From JAGHAJ01 sp964559865 [NCBI: uncultured Synergistota bacterium] (GTDB taxonomy: Bacteria; Synergistota; JAGHAJ01), in NCBI GenBank assembly GCA_964559865.1, contig CAZLJD010000021.1, positions 62,001 to 126,000 on the forward strand: a DNA stretch of 64,000 bases, given 5' to 3'. How positions within the stretch are numbered: position 1 is the stretch's first letter; every line of letters begins with the position of its first letter. A program made the translations under genes and the position numbers. This document shows, piece after piece, positions 25,145 through 33,367 of this stretch. Below the pieces are notes generated by a model, which was not told the DNA's origin, did not search any database, and saw only the letters and a list, made by a program, of their open reading frames with translations.

Positions 25145-26035
25145 CTATATAAGCCTCGTTCCATATTCTGGTCCTTCTCCCTTAAGACGACTTACCGCAG
25201 CTCTCAAAGCTCTCTTTAACATTACTTTAGACATGTGCATTCTATACTCTCTTGTAGCTCTTATATCCGTTATAGGAGATATTTCATCAACCACAGCTGC
25301 CATAGCTTCCTCCATCACACTCTCAGTGAGCTCCTTTCCACTAAGTATTGCCTCTATCTTTCTGGCTCTCACAGGCTTAGGGCCAACTGCACAGAAAGCA
25401 ACCCTATACTCATTTCCCTCAATAGCAAGTACACCAACTCCTACCTGTGCGAGATCCTCACCATCGTATCTACCAAGCTTTATGTATGCCCCACCATGCC
25501 TTTTTTCCAAGACAGAGAGAGATACACCAACAACCATCTCTCCCTTTTCCAGAGCCGTCTTCCTTGGGCCAAGAAACCAATCCAGAACAGGGATCTTTCT
25601 CTCACCAGATGGTCCCTTAACTACAACATTAGCCTCATACAACAAAACAGCTGGTCCACTATCCAAAGATGGTACTGCAGAACACATGTTACCCACCAAT
25701 GTAGCCCTATTTCTTATACCCATAGACGCCACACTCTTGGAAGCCTCCCAAAGCACAGGGAAATTTTTCCTAACTACTTCAGAGTCTATCAGCTCATTAA
25801 AGGTAACGAGGGCACCCACAAAGAGGTGCCCATCTTTAAATTCAAACCTTTTAAGTTCCTCTATTCCCTTTATATCAACCACTGCTTTGGGGGTTTCAAA
25901 TCCGTCCTTAACACGGACCACAAGGTCTGTTCCACCTGCAAGTACTGCCGCATCCTTTCCGTAATCCGAAAGTAGCTTAACGACTTCGTCCACGCTTCCA
26001 GGCTTAAAATACTCAAACTCATGCACTATAGCCAT
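25145..26035 (-). CDS. Molybdenum hydroxylase, FAD-binding subunit
   Basis: 296 residues of the CO dehydrogenase/xanthine dehydrogenase medium-subunit family. FAD contacts are seen in LAGGTDLVVRVKDG near residue 35 and in the TLVGNMCSAVPSLDSG segment. The CO dehydrogenase C-terminal domain follows. With the two downstream genes it forms the usual FAD, Fe-S, Mo heterotrimer, with gene order FAD - Fe-S - Mo. Confidence 0.93.
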   Translation of the reverse strand: MAIVHEFEYFKPGSVDEVVKLLSDYGKDAAVLAGGTDLVVRVKDGFETPKAVVDIKGIEELKRFEFKDGHLFVGALVTFNELIDSEVVRKNFPVLWEASKSVASMGIRNRATLVGNMCSAVPSLDSGPAVLLYEANVVVKGPSGERKIPVLDWFLGPRKTALEKGEMVVGVSLSVLEKRHGGAYIKLGRYDGEDLAQVGVGVLAIEGNEYRVAFCAVGPKPVRARKIEAILSGKELTESVMEEAMAAVVDEISPITDIRATREYRMHMSKVMLKRALRAAVSRLKGEGPEYGTRLI

Positions 26036-26056
26036 TACATTACACCCCCTAACTCT

Positions 26057-27697
26057 TTATTCTGGCATCCTAAACGCAACAAACCTACCCCACATAGAAG
26101 TAGCCTCTATTGCTCTGATGAGGTAAGCAGCTATGTAATACCTCCCACTCCCAAGGTTTCTTATGTCATTTCCAAGGTTCTCAGCATGCACAAGATGCTG
26201 CGGGAAGAGTTTTATGTGCATTACCTGATAGAACTCATCTATAGGATACATCTCGTCCCAATCCTTTCCAAATGCCTCTATTAGCTTCCTGTTTGCCTCC
26301 TCAAAGGTCTTTGGATGCCATATTCTCATTATAGTATTCATAGGGTGATCTGCGCTAACAGCATCTACTCCTATCCACTTTATCTTCATATCGAGTGCCC
26401 ACTGTGGAAAGTCTGGAGATGGACCTGGGTGCTTGACCATATATCTAAATTCATCAGATTCTGGGGTATTCCAACCGTATTTCCACCATCCCGTCTTTAT
26501 AATCAGGATGTCTCCTTCACGAATGTCTACTACCTTCTTTATCATTTCTGGAGTATAAACACTCGAATTACTCACCATATCAGATATATCTGCAATAACC
26601 CCAGGGCCCACCCACTCTTCGAGTGGCACTTGACCTATAGGCCTACCCGCTGGATAGAAGTGTATTTCACCATCCATGTGCGTTGCAAGGTGAATACTCG
26701 CATTACAGATAGAGCCGTTTCTCCCCATCCCAAACTGCTGGCCACCAACCCTCTTGTGGAACCTTACGCTCAATGGTTCGTAGTTCAACCACTGTGGTGT
26801 CCTCACGCTAAACGGCAACGTCATGTCGTACTTCTCCATGTTGTCAAGGGCACTGTAAAACTCCTCCTCATCCATACCATCTGGAGGCTGATAGGCAACT
26901 ACCCTAACCCACGCTGCTTCCGTTTCCATAAACGGTATAGGATAACCTACTATCCACGCACGCTGGTTTTTGAGTTTATCTACATCCCCACCTATGCTCT
27001 CAATAAACACAAGGTGAGCATTAGGCACCTTTATGTGCATGAGTTCATAATACCAGTCAGGTGGGAACATTTCGTCCCAGCTCTTGCCGTATTTTTCTTT
27101 TAATTTTGCCTCAGCCTTCTCAAAGTGTAGCTTGTGCATATACCTTATAGGTGTATTCATGGGATGTTCTATACTTCCACAATCCACCCCTACCCACTTA
27201 AACTTCATCTTTATAGCCCAATCAAAGAAATCTGGAGATGGACCCGGGTGCTGAACAAGATACTTAAATTCACTGGAGTCTGGTTTCTCCCAAGAATACT
27301 TGCTGTAACCCGTATATATAATAAGTATGTCACCCTCACGGACATCTGCTTTCTTCATTATCATTTCTGGAGTATAGAGACTATAGTCGGAAACCTCATC
27401 AGATATGTCAACTATAACACCCCTCCCACCCAGCTCATCCAGAGGGATGTCGCTTATTGCCCTACCTGCAGAGTTAAAACTCGTCTCTCCAACGAGATGT
27501 GTACCTGTAGTGTTGCTCCAATTTAGTATCTGACCGTTTGCACCCTGACCACCACCAAATGCACCAGTAACCCTCTTAAAGAAGTGGATACCAAGGGCTT
27601 TGTCACCCGGCCATGGGGGGGTATATATACTCAGAGGCTGGGTGATATCATACATCTTCGCTGAGCTTAACATCCTTATGAACTCTTCATTTCTCAT
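26057..27697 (-). CDS. Tandem cyclase-family protein (two PF04199-like domains, first degenerate)
   Basis: 546 residues made of two homologous halves (about 1-270 and 285-546), each like the cyclase/kynurenine formamidase/isatin hydrolase family, which hydrolyses amides and lactams with a manganese or zinc site. The metal motif HxxxHxD plus a following His is intact in the second half: H336, H340, D342, H346. In the first half the same positions are T63, H67, V69 and S73, so its metal site is lost. Both halves keep the HPGPSPDF and EHPMNT/DHPMNT blocks. A single-domain relative is encoded at 38697-39461 with an intact motif. Lies between the DUF1116 and hydroxylase genes, so a ring-opening hydrolase role is plausible. 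Confidence 0.8.
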   Translation of the reverse strand: MRNEEFIRMLSSAKMYDITQPLSIYTPPWPGDKALGIHFFKRVTGAFGGGQGANGQILNWSNTTGTHLVGETSFNSAGRAISDIPLDELGGRGVIVDISDEVSDYSLYTPEMIMKKADVREGDILIIYTGYSKYSWEKPDSSEFKYLVQHPGPSPDFFDWAIKMKFKWVGVDCGSIEHPMNTPIRYMHKLHFEKAEAKLKEKYGKSWDEMFPPDWYYELMHIKVPNAHLVFIESIGGDVDKLKNQRAWIVGYPIPFMETEAAWVRVVAYQPPDGMDEEEFYSALDNMEKYDMTLPFSVRTPQWLNYEPLSVRFHKRVGGQQFGMGRNGSICNASIHLATHMDGEIHFYPAGRPIGQVPLEEWVGPGVIADISDMVSNSSVYTPEMIKKVVDIREGDILIIKTGWWKYGWNTPESDEFRYMVKHPGPSPDFPQWALDMKIKWIGVDAVSADHPMNTIMRIWHPKTFEEANRKLIEAFGKDWDEMYPIDEFYQVMHIKLFPQHLVHAENLGNDIRNLGSGRYYIAAYLIRAIEATSMWGRFVAFRMPE

Positions 27698-27709
27698 ACT
27701 ATCGCCTCC

Positions 27710-28957
27710 TTACTCAATATTGTACTTCTCTGCAAAAGCCTCAAGGGCCTTCTCAAAAACCTCCATAGGAGCATCCACCAAACCCGCACCTACTTGTCCA
27801 ACTCCCGGCTTCTTGTGTGCAACACCGGTGTCGATAAACGGAGGTATTCCCTTTTCCACTACCTTTACTATATCTATACCTGTTGGTGTGCCTCTAAAGT
27901 CCAGGAAAGGTATCTGGTAAACATTGTTCTCCCCAATAGTTATCTCATACATAGCAAGGGTCTTTTCGACGGATTCCTTGACGGTACCACCCACAAACTG
28001 TATTATAGCCGGTGCCGCTGCTATTGCAAAACCTCCAAGACCAGCTGTCTCCATTATTGCACTGTCACCAATGTCAGGGTTAACATCCTCCTTTGTAAAT
28101 CCAGGGAACAACAGGACATCTGGTACAGGTGCCGGCGCCGTAAACCACTGATCACCAAGTCCCGAAACCTGAATACCAAAATCTGTCCCATTCCTAGCCA
28201 TAACTGTTACCATAGTACTGCCTTCTATATTCTTTGCAGGATCGAGACTCACCTTCGCACTCGTCATAGCAAAACCAAGAAATGTATGTATATTCTCCTC
28301 CATAAATCTCATAACCTCATTGGTTTCATGGTGGTCCTTCATCGTCTCTGCCATAGCACCAGCAATCTTAGCAAAGAGCACATAAGATGCTGCTCTACTC
28401 CTATTGTGTAACTCATCTCCCATATGCAACGCCTGTGCTATTATATTCTTGAGGTCAAGTTTTCCTATTTTTCTTATAGCCCTCTGCCACACCGGGAACA
28501 TGACATTTTCAAGCCACTTCAATCTCTCAATGACATCGGGTGAATAGGCACCCATTCTCAAGACCTTACCTATACCTTCGTTAAGCGTCTGGTAAGCTCT
28601 ATTGCCGTGAGCCTCATTTTCGGTGATTATTACTGGCATCGAAGCCGATACTATGCCAGCCATTGGCCCTACTGTATTGTGATGATGACAAGGAGAAAAC
28701 TCTATCTCTCCAGATGCAGCCAGCTCCTCTGCCTCTTCGGGGGTCTTTGCAAGTCCTTCATACATCAGAGCACCTATAACCGCTCCTCTCTGTGGCCCAC
28801 ACATTCTATCCCATGTAATAGGAGGTCCTGCGTGCAGAATGAGATTTTTCTTCATCCCGGGGATAACATCTATAGCCTTCCCCATATCCACCCACATCGG
28901 CTTAGCCTCTAACAAGATCTTCAATGCCTTCTCATTCGCCTTCTCGATATCAACCAT
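27710..28957 (-). CDS. ylbE: DUF1116 protein, oxamate carbamoyltransferase subunit AllG-like (YlbE)
   Basis: 415 residues, collinear with E. coli YlbE. Shared blocks include HAGPPITWDRMCGPQRGA, PCHHHNTVGPMAGI, NEGIGKVLRMGAY, MARNGTDFGIQVSGLG and GIGQIGAG-like GVGQVGAGLV. FdrA, YlbE and YlbF of E. coli have been assigned as AllFGH, which phosphorolyses oxalurate to oxamate and carbamoyl phosphate in allantoin fermentation. The FdrA and YlbF homologues are encoded 11-14 kb away (39670-42082). It is the first gene of the minus-strand hydroxylase operon, behind a good promoter. Confidence 0.9.
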   Translation of the reverse strand: MVDIEKANEKALKILLEAKPMWVDMGKAIDVIPGMKKNLILHAGPPITWDRMCGPQRGAVIGALMYEGLAKTPEEAEELAASGEIEFSPCHHHNTVGPMAGIVSASMPVIITENEAHGNRAYQTLNEGIGKVLRMGAYSPDVIERLKWLENVMFPVWQRAIRKIGKLDLKNIIAQALHMGDELHNRSRAASYVLFAKIAGAMAETMKDHHETNEVMRFMEENIHTFLGFAMTSAKVSLDPAKNIEGSTMVTVMARNGTDFGIQVSGLGDQWFTAPAPVPDVLLFPGFTKEDVNPDIGDSAIMETAGLGGFAIAAAPAIIQFVGGTVKESVEKTLAMYEITIGENNVYQIPFLDFRGTPTGIDIVKVVEKGIPPFIDTGVAHKKPGVGQVGAGLVDAPMEVFEKALEAFAEKYNIE

Positions 28958-28986
28958 TGCTCTGCCTCCTTACTAAAATTGTTTTA

Positions 28987-28999
28987 TTCAATTGTTGAA
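28987..28999. promoter_or_regulatory. TTCAA/TTGAA dyad in the DUF1116 leader
   Basis: TTCAA-TTG-TTGAA, about 30-40 bases upstream of the DUF1116 start and downstream of its promoter. A partner of the TTGAA-type dyads at 29073-29086 and 21428-21448, though in inverted arrangement. It lies in very AT-rich DNA, where chance is a serious alternative. Confidence 0.3.
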
Positions 29000-29057
29000 A
29001 TTAATAATTTTTAACAAAATTATTTCACCCCTCAGTTACCACCTCCTTTCAAGCTAC

Positions 29058-29086
29058 AATATACCATAGCAGTTGAATTTTTTCAA
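29058..29086 (-). promoter_or_regulatory. Sigma70-type promoter for DUF1116-hydroxylase operon
   Basis: On the minus strand TTGAAA, 17-base spacer, TATATT. The -35 box lies inside a TTGAA-N4-TTCAA dyad (29073-29086) that could bind a regulator. The 5' leader would be about 95 bases and contains a second GAAAGGAGG-like stretch near 29045 besides the AAGGAGG before the start codon. Confidence 0.65.
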
Positions 29087-29241
29087 GTTTTCCAATATAC
29101 AAATATTTACAAAGTTGCAGGCTTTCAAAACTTACCGTTTGTGTAATCTTCTAAATTTATAAGACAAAATCAATGACCTAAGCCTGCAGAATGTCAGTAA
29201 AATACTACAAAAACTCAATCTTCTCTTTCTTACTCATAAAC

Positions 29242-29269
29242 TTGACAAAAGCAGCAGTTGTGATATACT
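29242..29269 (+). promoter_or_regulatory. Sigma70-type promoter for permease operon
   Basis: TTGACA, 16-base spacer, TATACT. Predicted start near 29276, giving a leader of about 127 bases before the permease ATG. Confidence 0.75.
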
Positions 29270-29275
29270 TTCGAG

Positions 29276-29402
29276 CAGTTAATGAAGTGTTACACTTCTT
29301 CAAATTGGGGGGTGGTAGCGAAAGAAAGCTATCAAGTGTTTGAAGCATACTGAAAAGTGATCTACGGTTTAGGTAATCACTTTGAGGAGGGGAGGTTACA
29401 GT
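29276..29402 (+). promoter_or_regulatory. Structured 5' leader of the permease gene, candidate cis-regulatory RNA
   Basis: Several pairings are possible. CTTCAAA (29298-29304) pairs with TTTGAAG (29339-29345), enclosing a hairpin TGGTAGC/GCTATCA (29313-29334) with a GAAAGAAA loop and a G6 strand between. An alternative GAAGTG/CACTTC hairpin (29284-29298) shares a base with the first stem, so the two compete. A last hairpin AAAGTGAT/ATCACTTT (29354-29383) ends directly before the GAGGAGGGGAGG ribosome-binding site. I do not recognise a known riboswitch class; the xpt-type purine consensus is absent. Confidence 0.5.
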
Positions 29403-30938
29403 ATGGCAGAGCAAACAACTATGCAAAAGGGTTGGGTTATATACCCAATAGGAAGCAGGCCTAAAATGGCATTGTCCTTCTTCCTTGGATTACAGCACTA
29501 TCTTACCATGTTCGGCGCAACCGTTAGTATACCATTGATACTCAGCGGTGCCATGAAGATGCCACCTCAGGAAACAGCACTCTTAATTTCCACCATATTT
29601 CTGGCAAGCGGTATAGCAACACTCTTACAGCAGTACATAGGTAACAGACTACCTATAGTTCAAGGTGGGAGCTTTTCGTTTCTTGGCCCGGCATTCGCCA
29701 TCATTGCATTGGTAGGTCAGCACGGCGGAAACTGGCAAAACATGATACAAACCGTATCCACAGCAATACTGTTTGGCTCATTCTTTGAAATTATACTTGG
29801 TTATAGTGGTTTGATGGGACAGATCAAAAAGGTCATAGGTCCAATAACGATAGCACCAACAATTACAATGATAGGACTCTCTCTGTTTGGGGTAGGTGCC
29901 CCATTCATGGCAGGAAACTGGACAATATCGGTCATCACCTTAATAGCACTAATACTCTACTCGCAGGTCTTCGCAAGAAAGTCGAGGGTATTTCTATTGT
30001 TCCCAGTTCTTCTGGCTATACTTACGGGTTGGATACTCTCTCTGATAGGAACGCTTACAGGCATAATTCCTCCTGGAAACCCTGCAAACCTTGCAAAAGG
30101 ACTCCAACTAATACACAACTCTCCTTGGTTCTGGATAAGGCCAATCATACCATTCAAGTGGGGATTTCCACCCATTGACTCTGTAGTAACAGCAGGGGCA
30201 ATAGGTACATTGGCAGGATACATAGCATCAATGGTGGAATCCATCGGAGACTATCACTCCTGCGCAAGGATAGCTGAAGGGCCTGTACCCACAGCAAGGA
30301 TGATATCAAAAGGACTTGGGGCTGAGGGTGTTGGCTGTCTCGTAGCAGGTATTCTGCAGACCGGCAATGGAACCACATCTTACACCGAGAATATCGGTGC
30401 AATTGGTATCACGAGGGTAGCATCCAGGCGAGTGATAAAAGCAGGTGCAACTATAGCCATTGTAATACCATTCTTTGCAAAGTTTGGTGCGATCCTGGCC
30501 ACACTACCGCAACCTGTCGTGGGCGCAATGTATGTGGGACTATTCGGCTTGATTGCAGCAGTCGGGTTATCCAACCTTCAGTTCGTCAACCTGAACAACT
30601 CGAGGAATCTGTTTATACTTGGTCTGGCACTCTTCAGCGGTCTCACATTCCCAGCATACTTCAACGCCCACCCAATACATTGGGGTGCTCCCGGGACACT
30701 AACAGGGACTCTCGGAGATATAGCTCAGACTATACTAACAACCGGCATGGCAGTATCAGCCTTTATCGCAATGGCTCTGGACAACTGGCTGCCTGGTGCA
30801 ACACGAGAGGAAAGAGGCCTCGCAGTTTGGGAGAGAGAAGCAACAGAAGAGGCATGGATCGAAGCAGAGAAAGAGTGGGCAAAGATGAAAGTTGGGGAAG
30901 AGAGAAAATTAGAAGGATTCGAAGGCTCACAAAGTTAG
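29403..30938 (+). CDS. NCS2 uracil-xanthine family permease
   Basis: Membrane transporter of 511 residues from the ATG at 29403 with about 12-14 hydrophobic segments. The NCS2 signature region reads TTSYTENIGAIGITRVASR, and the substrate-helix region has GGSFSFLGPAFAII. The ENIG-type signature is closer to uracil permeases than to the QNxG type of many xanthine/urate carriers, so substrate cannot be fixed. The C-terminal 45 residues are charged and cytoplasmic. It heads the plus-strand operon with DsrEFH and AOR 2 and diverges from the hydroxylase operon, which supports uptake of the nitrogen heterocycle. Confidence 0.9.
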   Translation: MAEQTTMQKGWVIYPIGSRPKMALSFFLGLQHYLTMFGATVSIPLILSGAMKMPPQETALLISTIFLASGIATLLQQYIGNRLPIVQGGSFSFLGPAFAIIALVGQHGGNWQNMIQTVSTAILFGSFFEIILGYSGLMGQIKKVIGPITIAPTITMIGLSLFGVGAPFMAGNWTISVITLIALILYSQVFARKSRVFLLFPVLLAILTGWILSLIGTLTGIIPPGNPANLAKGLQLIHNSPWFWIRPIIPFKWGFPPIDSVVTAGAIGTLAGYIASMVESIGDYHSCARIAEGPVPTARMISKGLGAEGVGCLVAGILQTGNGTTSYTENIGAIGITRVASRRVIKAGATIAIVIPFFAKFGAILATLPQPVVGAMYVGLFGLIAAVGLSNLQFVNLNNSRNLFILGLALFSGLTFPAYFNAHPIHWGAPGTLTGTLGDIAQTILTTGMAVSAFIAMALDNWLPGATREERGLAVWEREATEEAWIEAEKEWAKMKVGEERKLEGFEGSQS

Positions 30939-30962
30939 CATATTATGTAATAAAGTTACCTA

Positions 30963-30999
30963 TAGAAGGGGGCTCTCAAAAAAAAGGGGTCCCCTTCTA
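30963..30999 (+). terminator. Hairpin after permease gene, weak terminator
   Basis: TAGAAGGGG pairs with CCCCTTCTA across a 19-base A-rich loop. The following bases (CTTTGTG) are a poor U-tract, so partial read-through into the downstream small genes is likely. Confidence 0.5.
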
Positions 31000-31020
31000 C
31001 TTTGTGAGGAGTATATCAAA

Positions 31021-31404
31021 ATGTGGCAAAAGGTCAAAAAAGTTGTCTGGTGGAGTTTCATAGCTATATATGTAGCGATTACCATATACCTCCTGTACAA
31101 TGTGGGAAATCCAAATTCTCTTTTAAGGTACTTCATAAAGGATACTTCTTATGACCTATACATAACATTTGCGTTTGCGTTCTCCATGTCGCTGATCAGC
31201 TTCTTTACCTCCCTTACAAAGGAAAACAGAGAATATAAAGAGCTCATAGAGAATAACATAGAATACATAAGGGAGCTAAGAAAGAAGAAGTGGACAGACG
31301 AACAGATCGCAGAGTCTATCCTACAAGCACTCGGAAGCAGGGAAGGTTTCCACCACAGATACGCAAGAAAAAAACTTATGCTATTCCTATCAAGGGTAAA
31401 ATAA
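31021..31404 (+). CDS. Small membrane protein, function unknown
   Basis: 127 residues with two hydrophobic segments (about 9-28 and 46-63) and a charged helical C-terminus containing KKKWTDEQIAESIL. No family recognised. GAGGAG lies nine bases before the ATG. It is the first of a run of short genes after the permease. Confidence 0.65.
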   Translation: MWQKVKKVVWWSFIAIYVAITIYLLYNVGNPNSLLRYFIKDTSYDLYITFAFAFSMSLISFFTSLTKENREYKELIENNIEYIRELRKKKWTDEQIAESILQALGSREGFHHRYARKKLMLFLSRVK

Positions 31405-31412
31405 GGTGAATC

Positions 31413-31871
31413 ATGGATATAAACCAGCTAATTCTTGGAGGCATTCTAATAGGAGGAATGCTATTCTTTTACTGGTTTAAACAAAATGACAGAAAAAAAA
31501 TTCTCTCCATGTTTCCCGCAAGAGAGATTGTGGCATACACACACGGTGTAACCTGTTTTGGTTTAGCATCTGAGCCTGGAGGCATAAAAGAGTCTTCAGG
31601 GAGCATACTCTTGTTGAAGGATAGAATATTCTACAAAGATAGGTTTGGTAAAAGGGAGATATTCATACCAAAAGAAAACCTTTTATCCATCGTGGTCACA
31701 GACAATCACAAAGGTGAACCAACATACCAGAAATGCTTAGCCTTTTATTTCAAGGACGATTATGATAGAATAGAAAGGGTTGCCTTTATCATTCCACATC
31801 CAAAACAGTGGGTAGAGATTGTAAAACGCACCTTCCAGAAGGAGATCCCGATAAAAGAGGAACTGTGGTGA
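31413..31871 (+). CDS. Membrane-anchored hypothetical protein
   Basis: 152 residues. One N-terminal membrane segment (6-22) is followed by a soluble, beta-rich domain containing GVTCFGLASEPGG and LLKDRIFYKDRFG, somewhat like PH-like membrane protein domains. I do not recognise a family. It starts nine bases after the preceding gene (ribosome-binding site AAGGTGA) and is probably co-transcribed with the DsrE-type gene. Confidence 0.6.
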   Translation: MDINQLILGGILIGGMLFFYWFKQNDRKKILSMFPAREIVAYTHGVTCFGLASEPGGIKESSGSILLLKDRIFYKDRFGKREIFIPKENLLSIVVTDNHKGEPTYQKCLAFYFKDDYDRIERVAFIIPHPKQWVEIVKRTFQKEIPIKEELW

Positions 31872-31886
31872 AGGAGAGTGAGAAAA

Positions 31887-32240
31887 GTGCATATCACTAT
31901 TATAGTTTACCATCACCCCTACTCGTACGAAGACATGGACACAGCGATAAATATCATAAAAGCACTAAGAGAAGAAAACCATAAGTGCACACTCATGCTG
32001 TTCATGGACGCCGTTACAGCCACAAATAGGGAGATAAAACCACCAAAATACGACAGAAACATAGCAGAAAAGCTACAAAACCTTATAGATAAAGATGTAA
32101 AAGTCATAGTCTGCGGCTCATGTACGCTCTACAGGGGAGTCAGTAAAGCAGAACTTTTGGAGAATGTATCCCTGGGCGGACTTTCAACGCTGGGAGAGGT
32201 CATCAAACACAGCGATAGAGTGATAAACATAGGATGGTGA
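31887..32240 (+). CDS. DsrE/TusD-like sulfur carrier subunit
   Basis: About 117 residues of the DsrE/DsrF-like fold. The conserved sulfur-carrying cysteine region is IVCGSCTLYRGVS. The GTG at 31887 is preferred (GGAGAG eight bases upstream); another GTG at 31878 is too close to that ribosome-binding site. Followed by DsrF- and DsrH-like genes, so it would form a DsrEFH (TusBCD) heterohexamer that passes persulfide sulfur. Here the neighbours are a ferredoxin and an AOR rather than dsrAB or tRNA thiolation genes. Confidence 0.72.
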   Translation: MHITIIVYHHPYSYEDMDTAINIIKALREENHKCTLMLFMDAVTATNREIKPPKYDRNIAEKLQNLIDKDVKVIVCGSCTLYRGVSKAELLENVSLGGLSTLGEVIKHSDRVINIGW

Positions 32241-32241
32241 G

Positions 32242-32616
32242 GTGAGGAGATTGGAAGAAAAAACCATAACCATAGTATCCAGACACAGCCCTATGGGAAC
32301 ATCTACCGTGCACGAGGCATTTAGAGCCAGTATTGGGTGCAGTAGCGAAAACAAGCACATAAACTTAGTATTAGCAGAAGATAGCGTCTTTGCTCTGTTA
32401 AAACCAATAAAGGGAAAAAACCCCATAGATATACCCTCTCTGGAAAGGTACTTCTTGAGTCTTCAGGAATTCGGGATAAATCTCCTGATCCATAAACCAT
32501 CCTTCAAAGAGAGAATCAACCCAGAAAAAGACGAGCTTCTCCCATACGGAAAGTTTATCTCCGACAAAGAGCTAACCCAACTGATAAGAAAAAGCGACAC
32601 AATCCTTTTATTCTAA
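32242..32616 (+). CDS. DsrF/TusC-like sulfur relay subunit
   Basis: About 124 residues with the DsrF-like pattern (VSRHSPMGTSTVHEAFRAS-like start, written in part as RHSPMGTSTVHEA, then a LIHKPSFKER helix region and SDTILLF end). Start is ambiguous between the GTG at 32242 and a TTG nine bases on. The assignment rests mainly on length, fold pattern and its place between DsrE- and DsrH-like genes. Confidence 0.6.
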   Translation: MRRLEEKTITIVSRHSPMGTSTVHEAFRASIGCSSENKHINLVLAEDSVFALLKPIKGKNPIDIPSLERYFLSLQEFGINLLIHKPSFKERINPEKDELLPYGKFISDKELTQLIRKSDTILLF

Positions 32617-32631
32617 CGGGAGGGAAAGACA

Positions 32632-32931
32632 ATGGAAACCCTTTTCATACTGAAGGCATCACCATACACTAACAGCTACAGTGTAATACTCAACTCTGTT
32701 CTACCAGGTGATAGCATCGTCCTAATCCAAGACGCCGTGGTAGGCGCAAAGGCTGCACCGGTAGACTTCAAAGAAAAGATAAAGAAGTTGAGAGAAAAAG
32801 AGATACCTACATATGTGTTAAAAGAAGACCTACTTCTAAGAAACATCCAAAACATAGAAGGAGGATTCAAGGAAATCACATACAAGGAATTGGCAAAGCT
32901 CATAGTAGAGCACAAAAGGGTAGTATCATAG
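32632..32931 (+). CDS. DsrH/TusB-like sulfur relay subunit
   Basis: 99 residues resembling DsrH/TusB (LFILKASPYTNS, GDSIVLIQDAVVGA, LKEDLLLR). It contains no cysteine, unlike some DsrH proteins, so only the DsrE-like subunit would carry sulfur. A good GGGAGG site precedes the ATG. Confidence 0.62.
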   Translation: METLFILKASPYTNSYSVILNSVLPGDSIVLIQDAVVGAKAAPVDFKEKIKKLREKEIPTYVLKEDLLLRNIQNIEGGFKEITYKELAKLIVEHKRVVS

Positions 32932-32950
32932 AAGCAGCAGGAGGATAGCC

Positions 32951-33367
32951 ATGCGGATTAGCGTGTACGATCCACAACGGTGTATAGGGTGTGGAAGCTG
33001 TATGTTTGCATGTGCAAGGAGAGCAGGAGATGGAGGGCTAAGCAATACTGCCATAGCGGTAAGGTCATCTGGAGGGATAAGCAAAGGGTTTAGTGTTATT
33101 GTATGCAGGGCGTGTACAGACCCTCCCTGTTCAAAGGTGTGTCCCACAAATGCACTGATCCCCAGAAAGGGTGGAGGTGTGATCCTCAATCCTACAAAGT
33201 GTATCGGATGTGAAAACTGCCGAGAAGCATGCCCTATCGGAGCAGTCTTCTGGAACGAGGAGATAAACAAACCCGTAATATGCGTGCAGTGTGGATACTG
33301 TGTGGAGTTTTGCCCTCATGGAGTACTAAAAATGGAAGATAGTGGGGTGGCTGCACATGTTGGATGA
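32951..33367 (+). CDS. Four-cluster ferredoxin partner of AOR 2
   Basis: 138 residues with cysteine sets CIGCGSCMFACA, CRACTDPPCSKVCP, CIGCENCREACP and CVQCGYCVEFCP, enough for four [4Fe-4S] clusters. Its stop overlaps the AOR 2 start, so the pair is translationally coupled. Shorter than the ferredoxin next to AOR 1 but of the same type, so each AOR has its own electron carrier. Confidence 0.88.
   Translation: MRISVYDPQRCIGCGSCMFACARRAGDGGLSNTAIAVRSSGGISKGFSVIVCRACTDPPCSKVCPTNALIPRKGGGVILNPTKCIGCENCREACPIGAVFWNEEINKPVICVQCGYCVEFCPHGVLKMEDSGVAAHVG

Noticed and set aside
24681-25964. Plus-strand ORF of 427 codons
   Set aside because: It is the antisense of the Fe-S and FAD subunit genes, rich in Ser, Thr and Pro, and resembles no protein family.
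29276-29402. Purine (xpt-type) riboswitch before the permease
   Set aside because: The conserved three-way junction sequence of that class is not present; only a candidate structured leader is reported.
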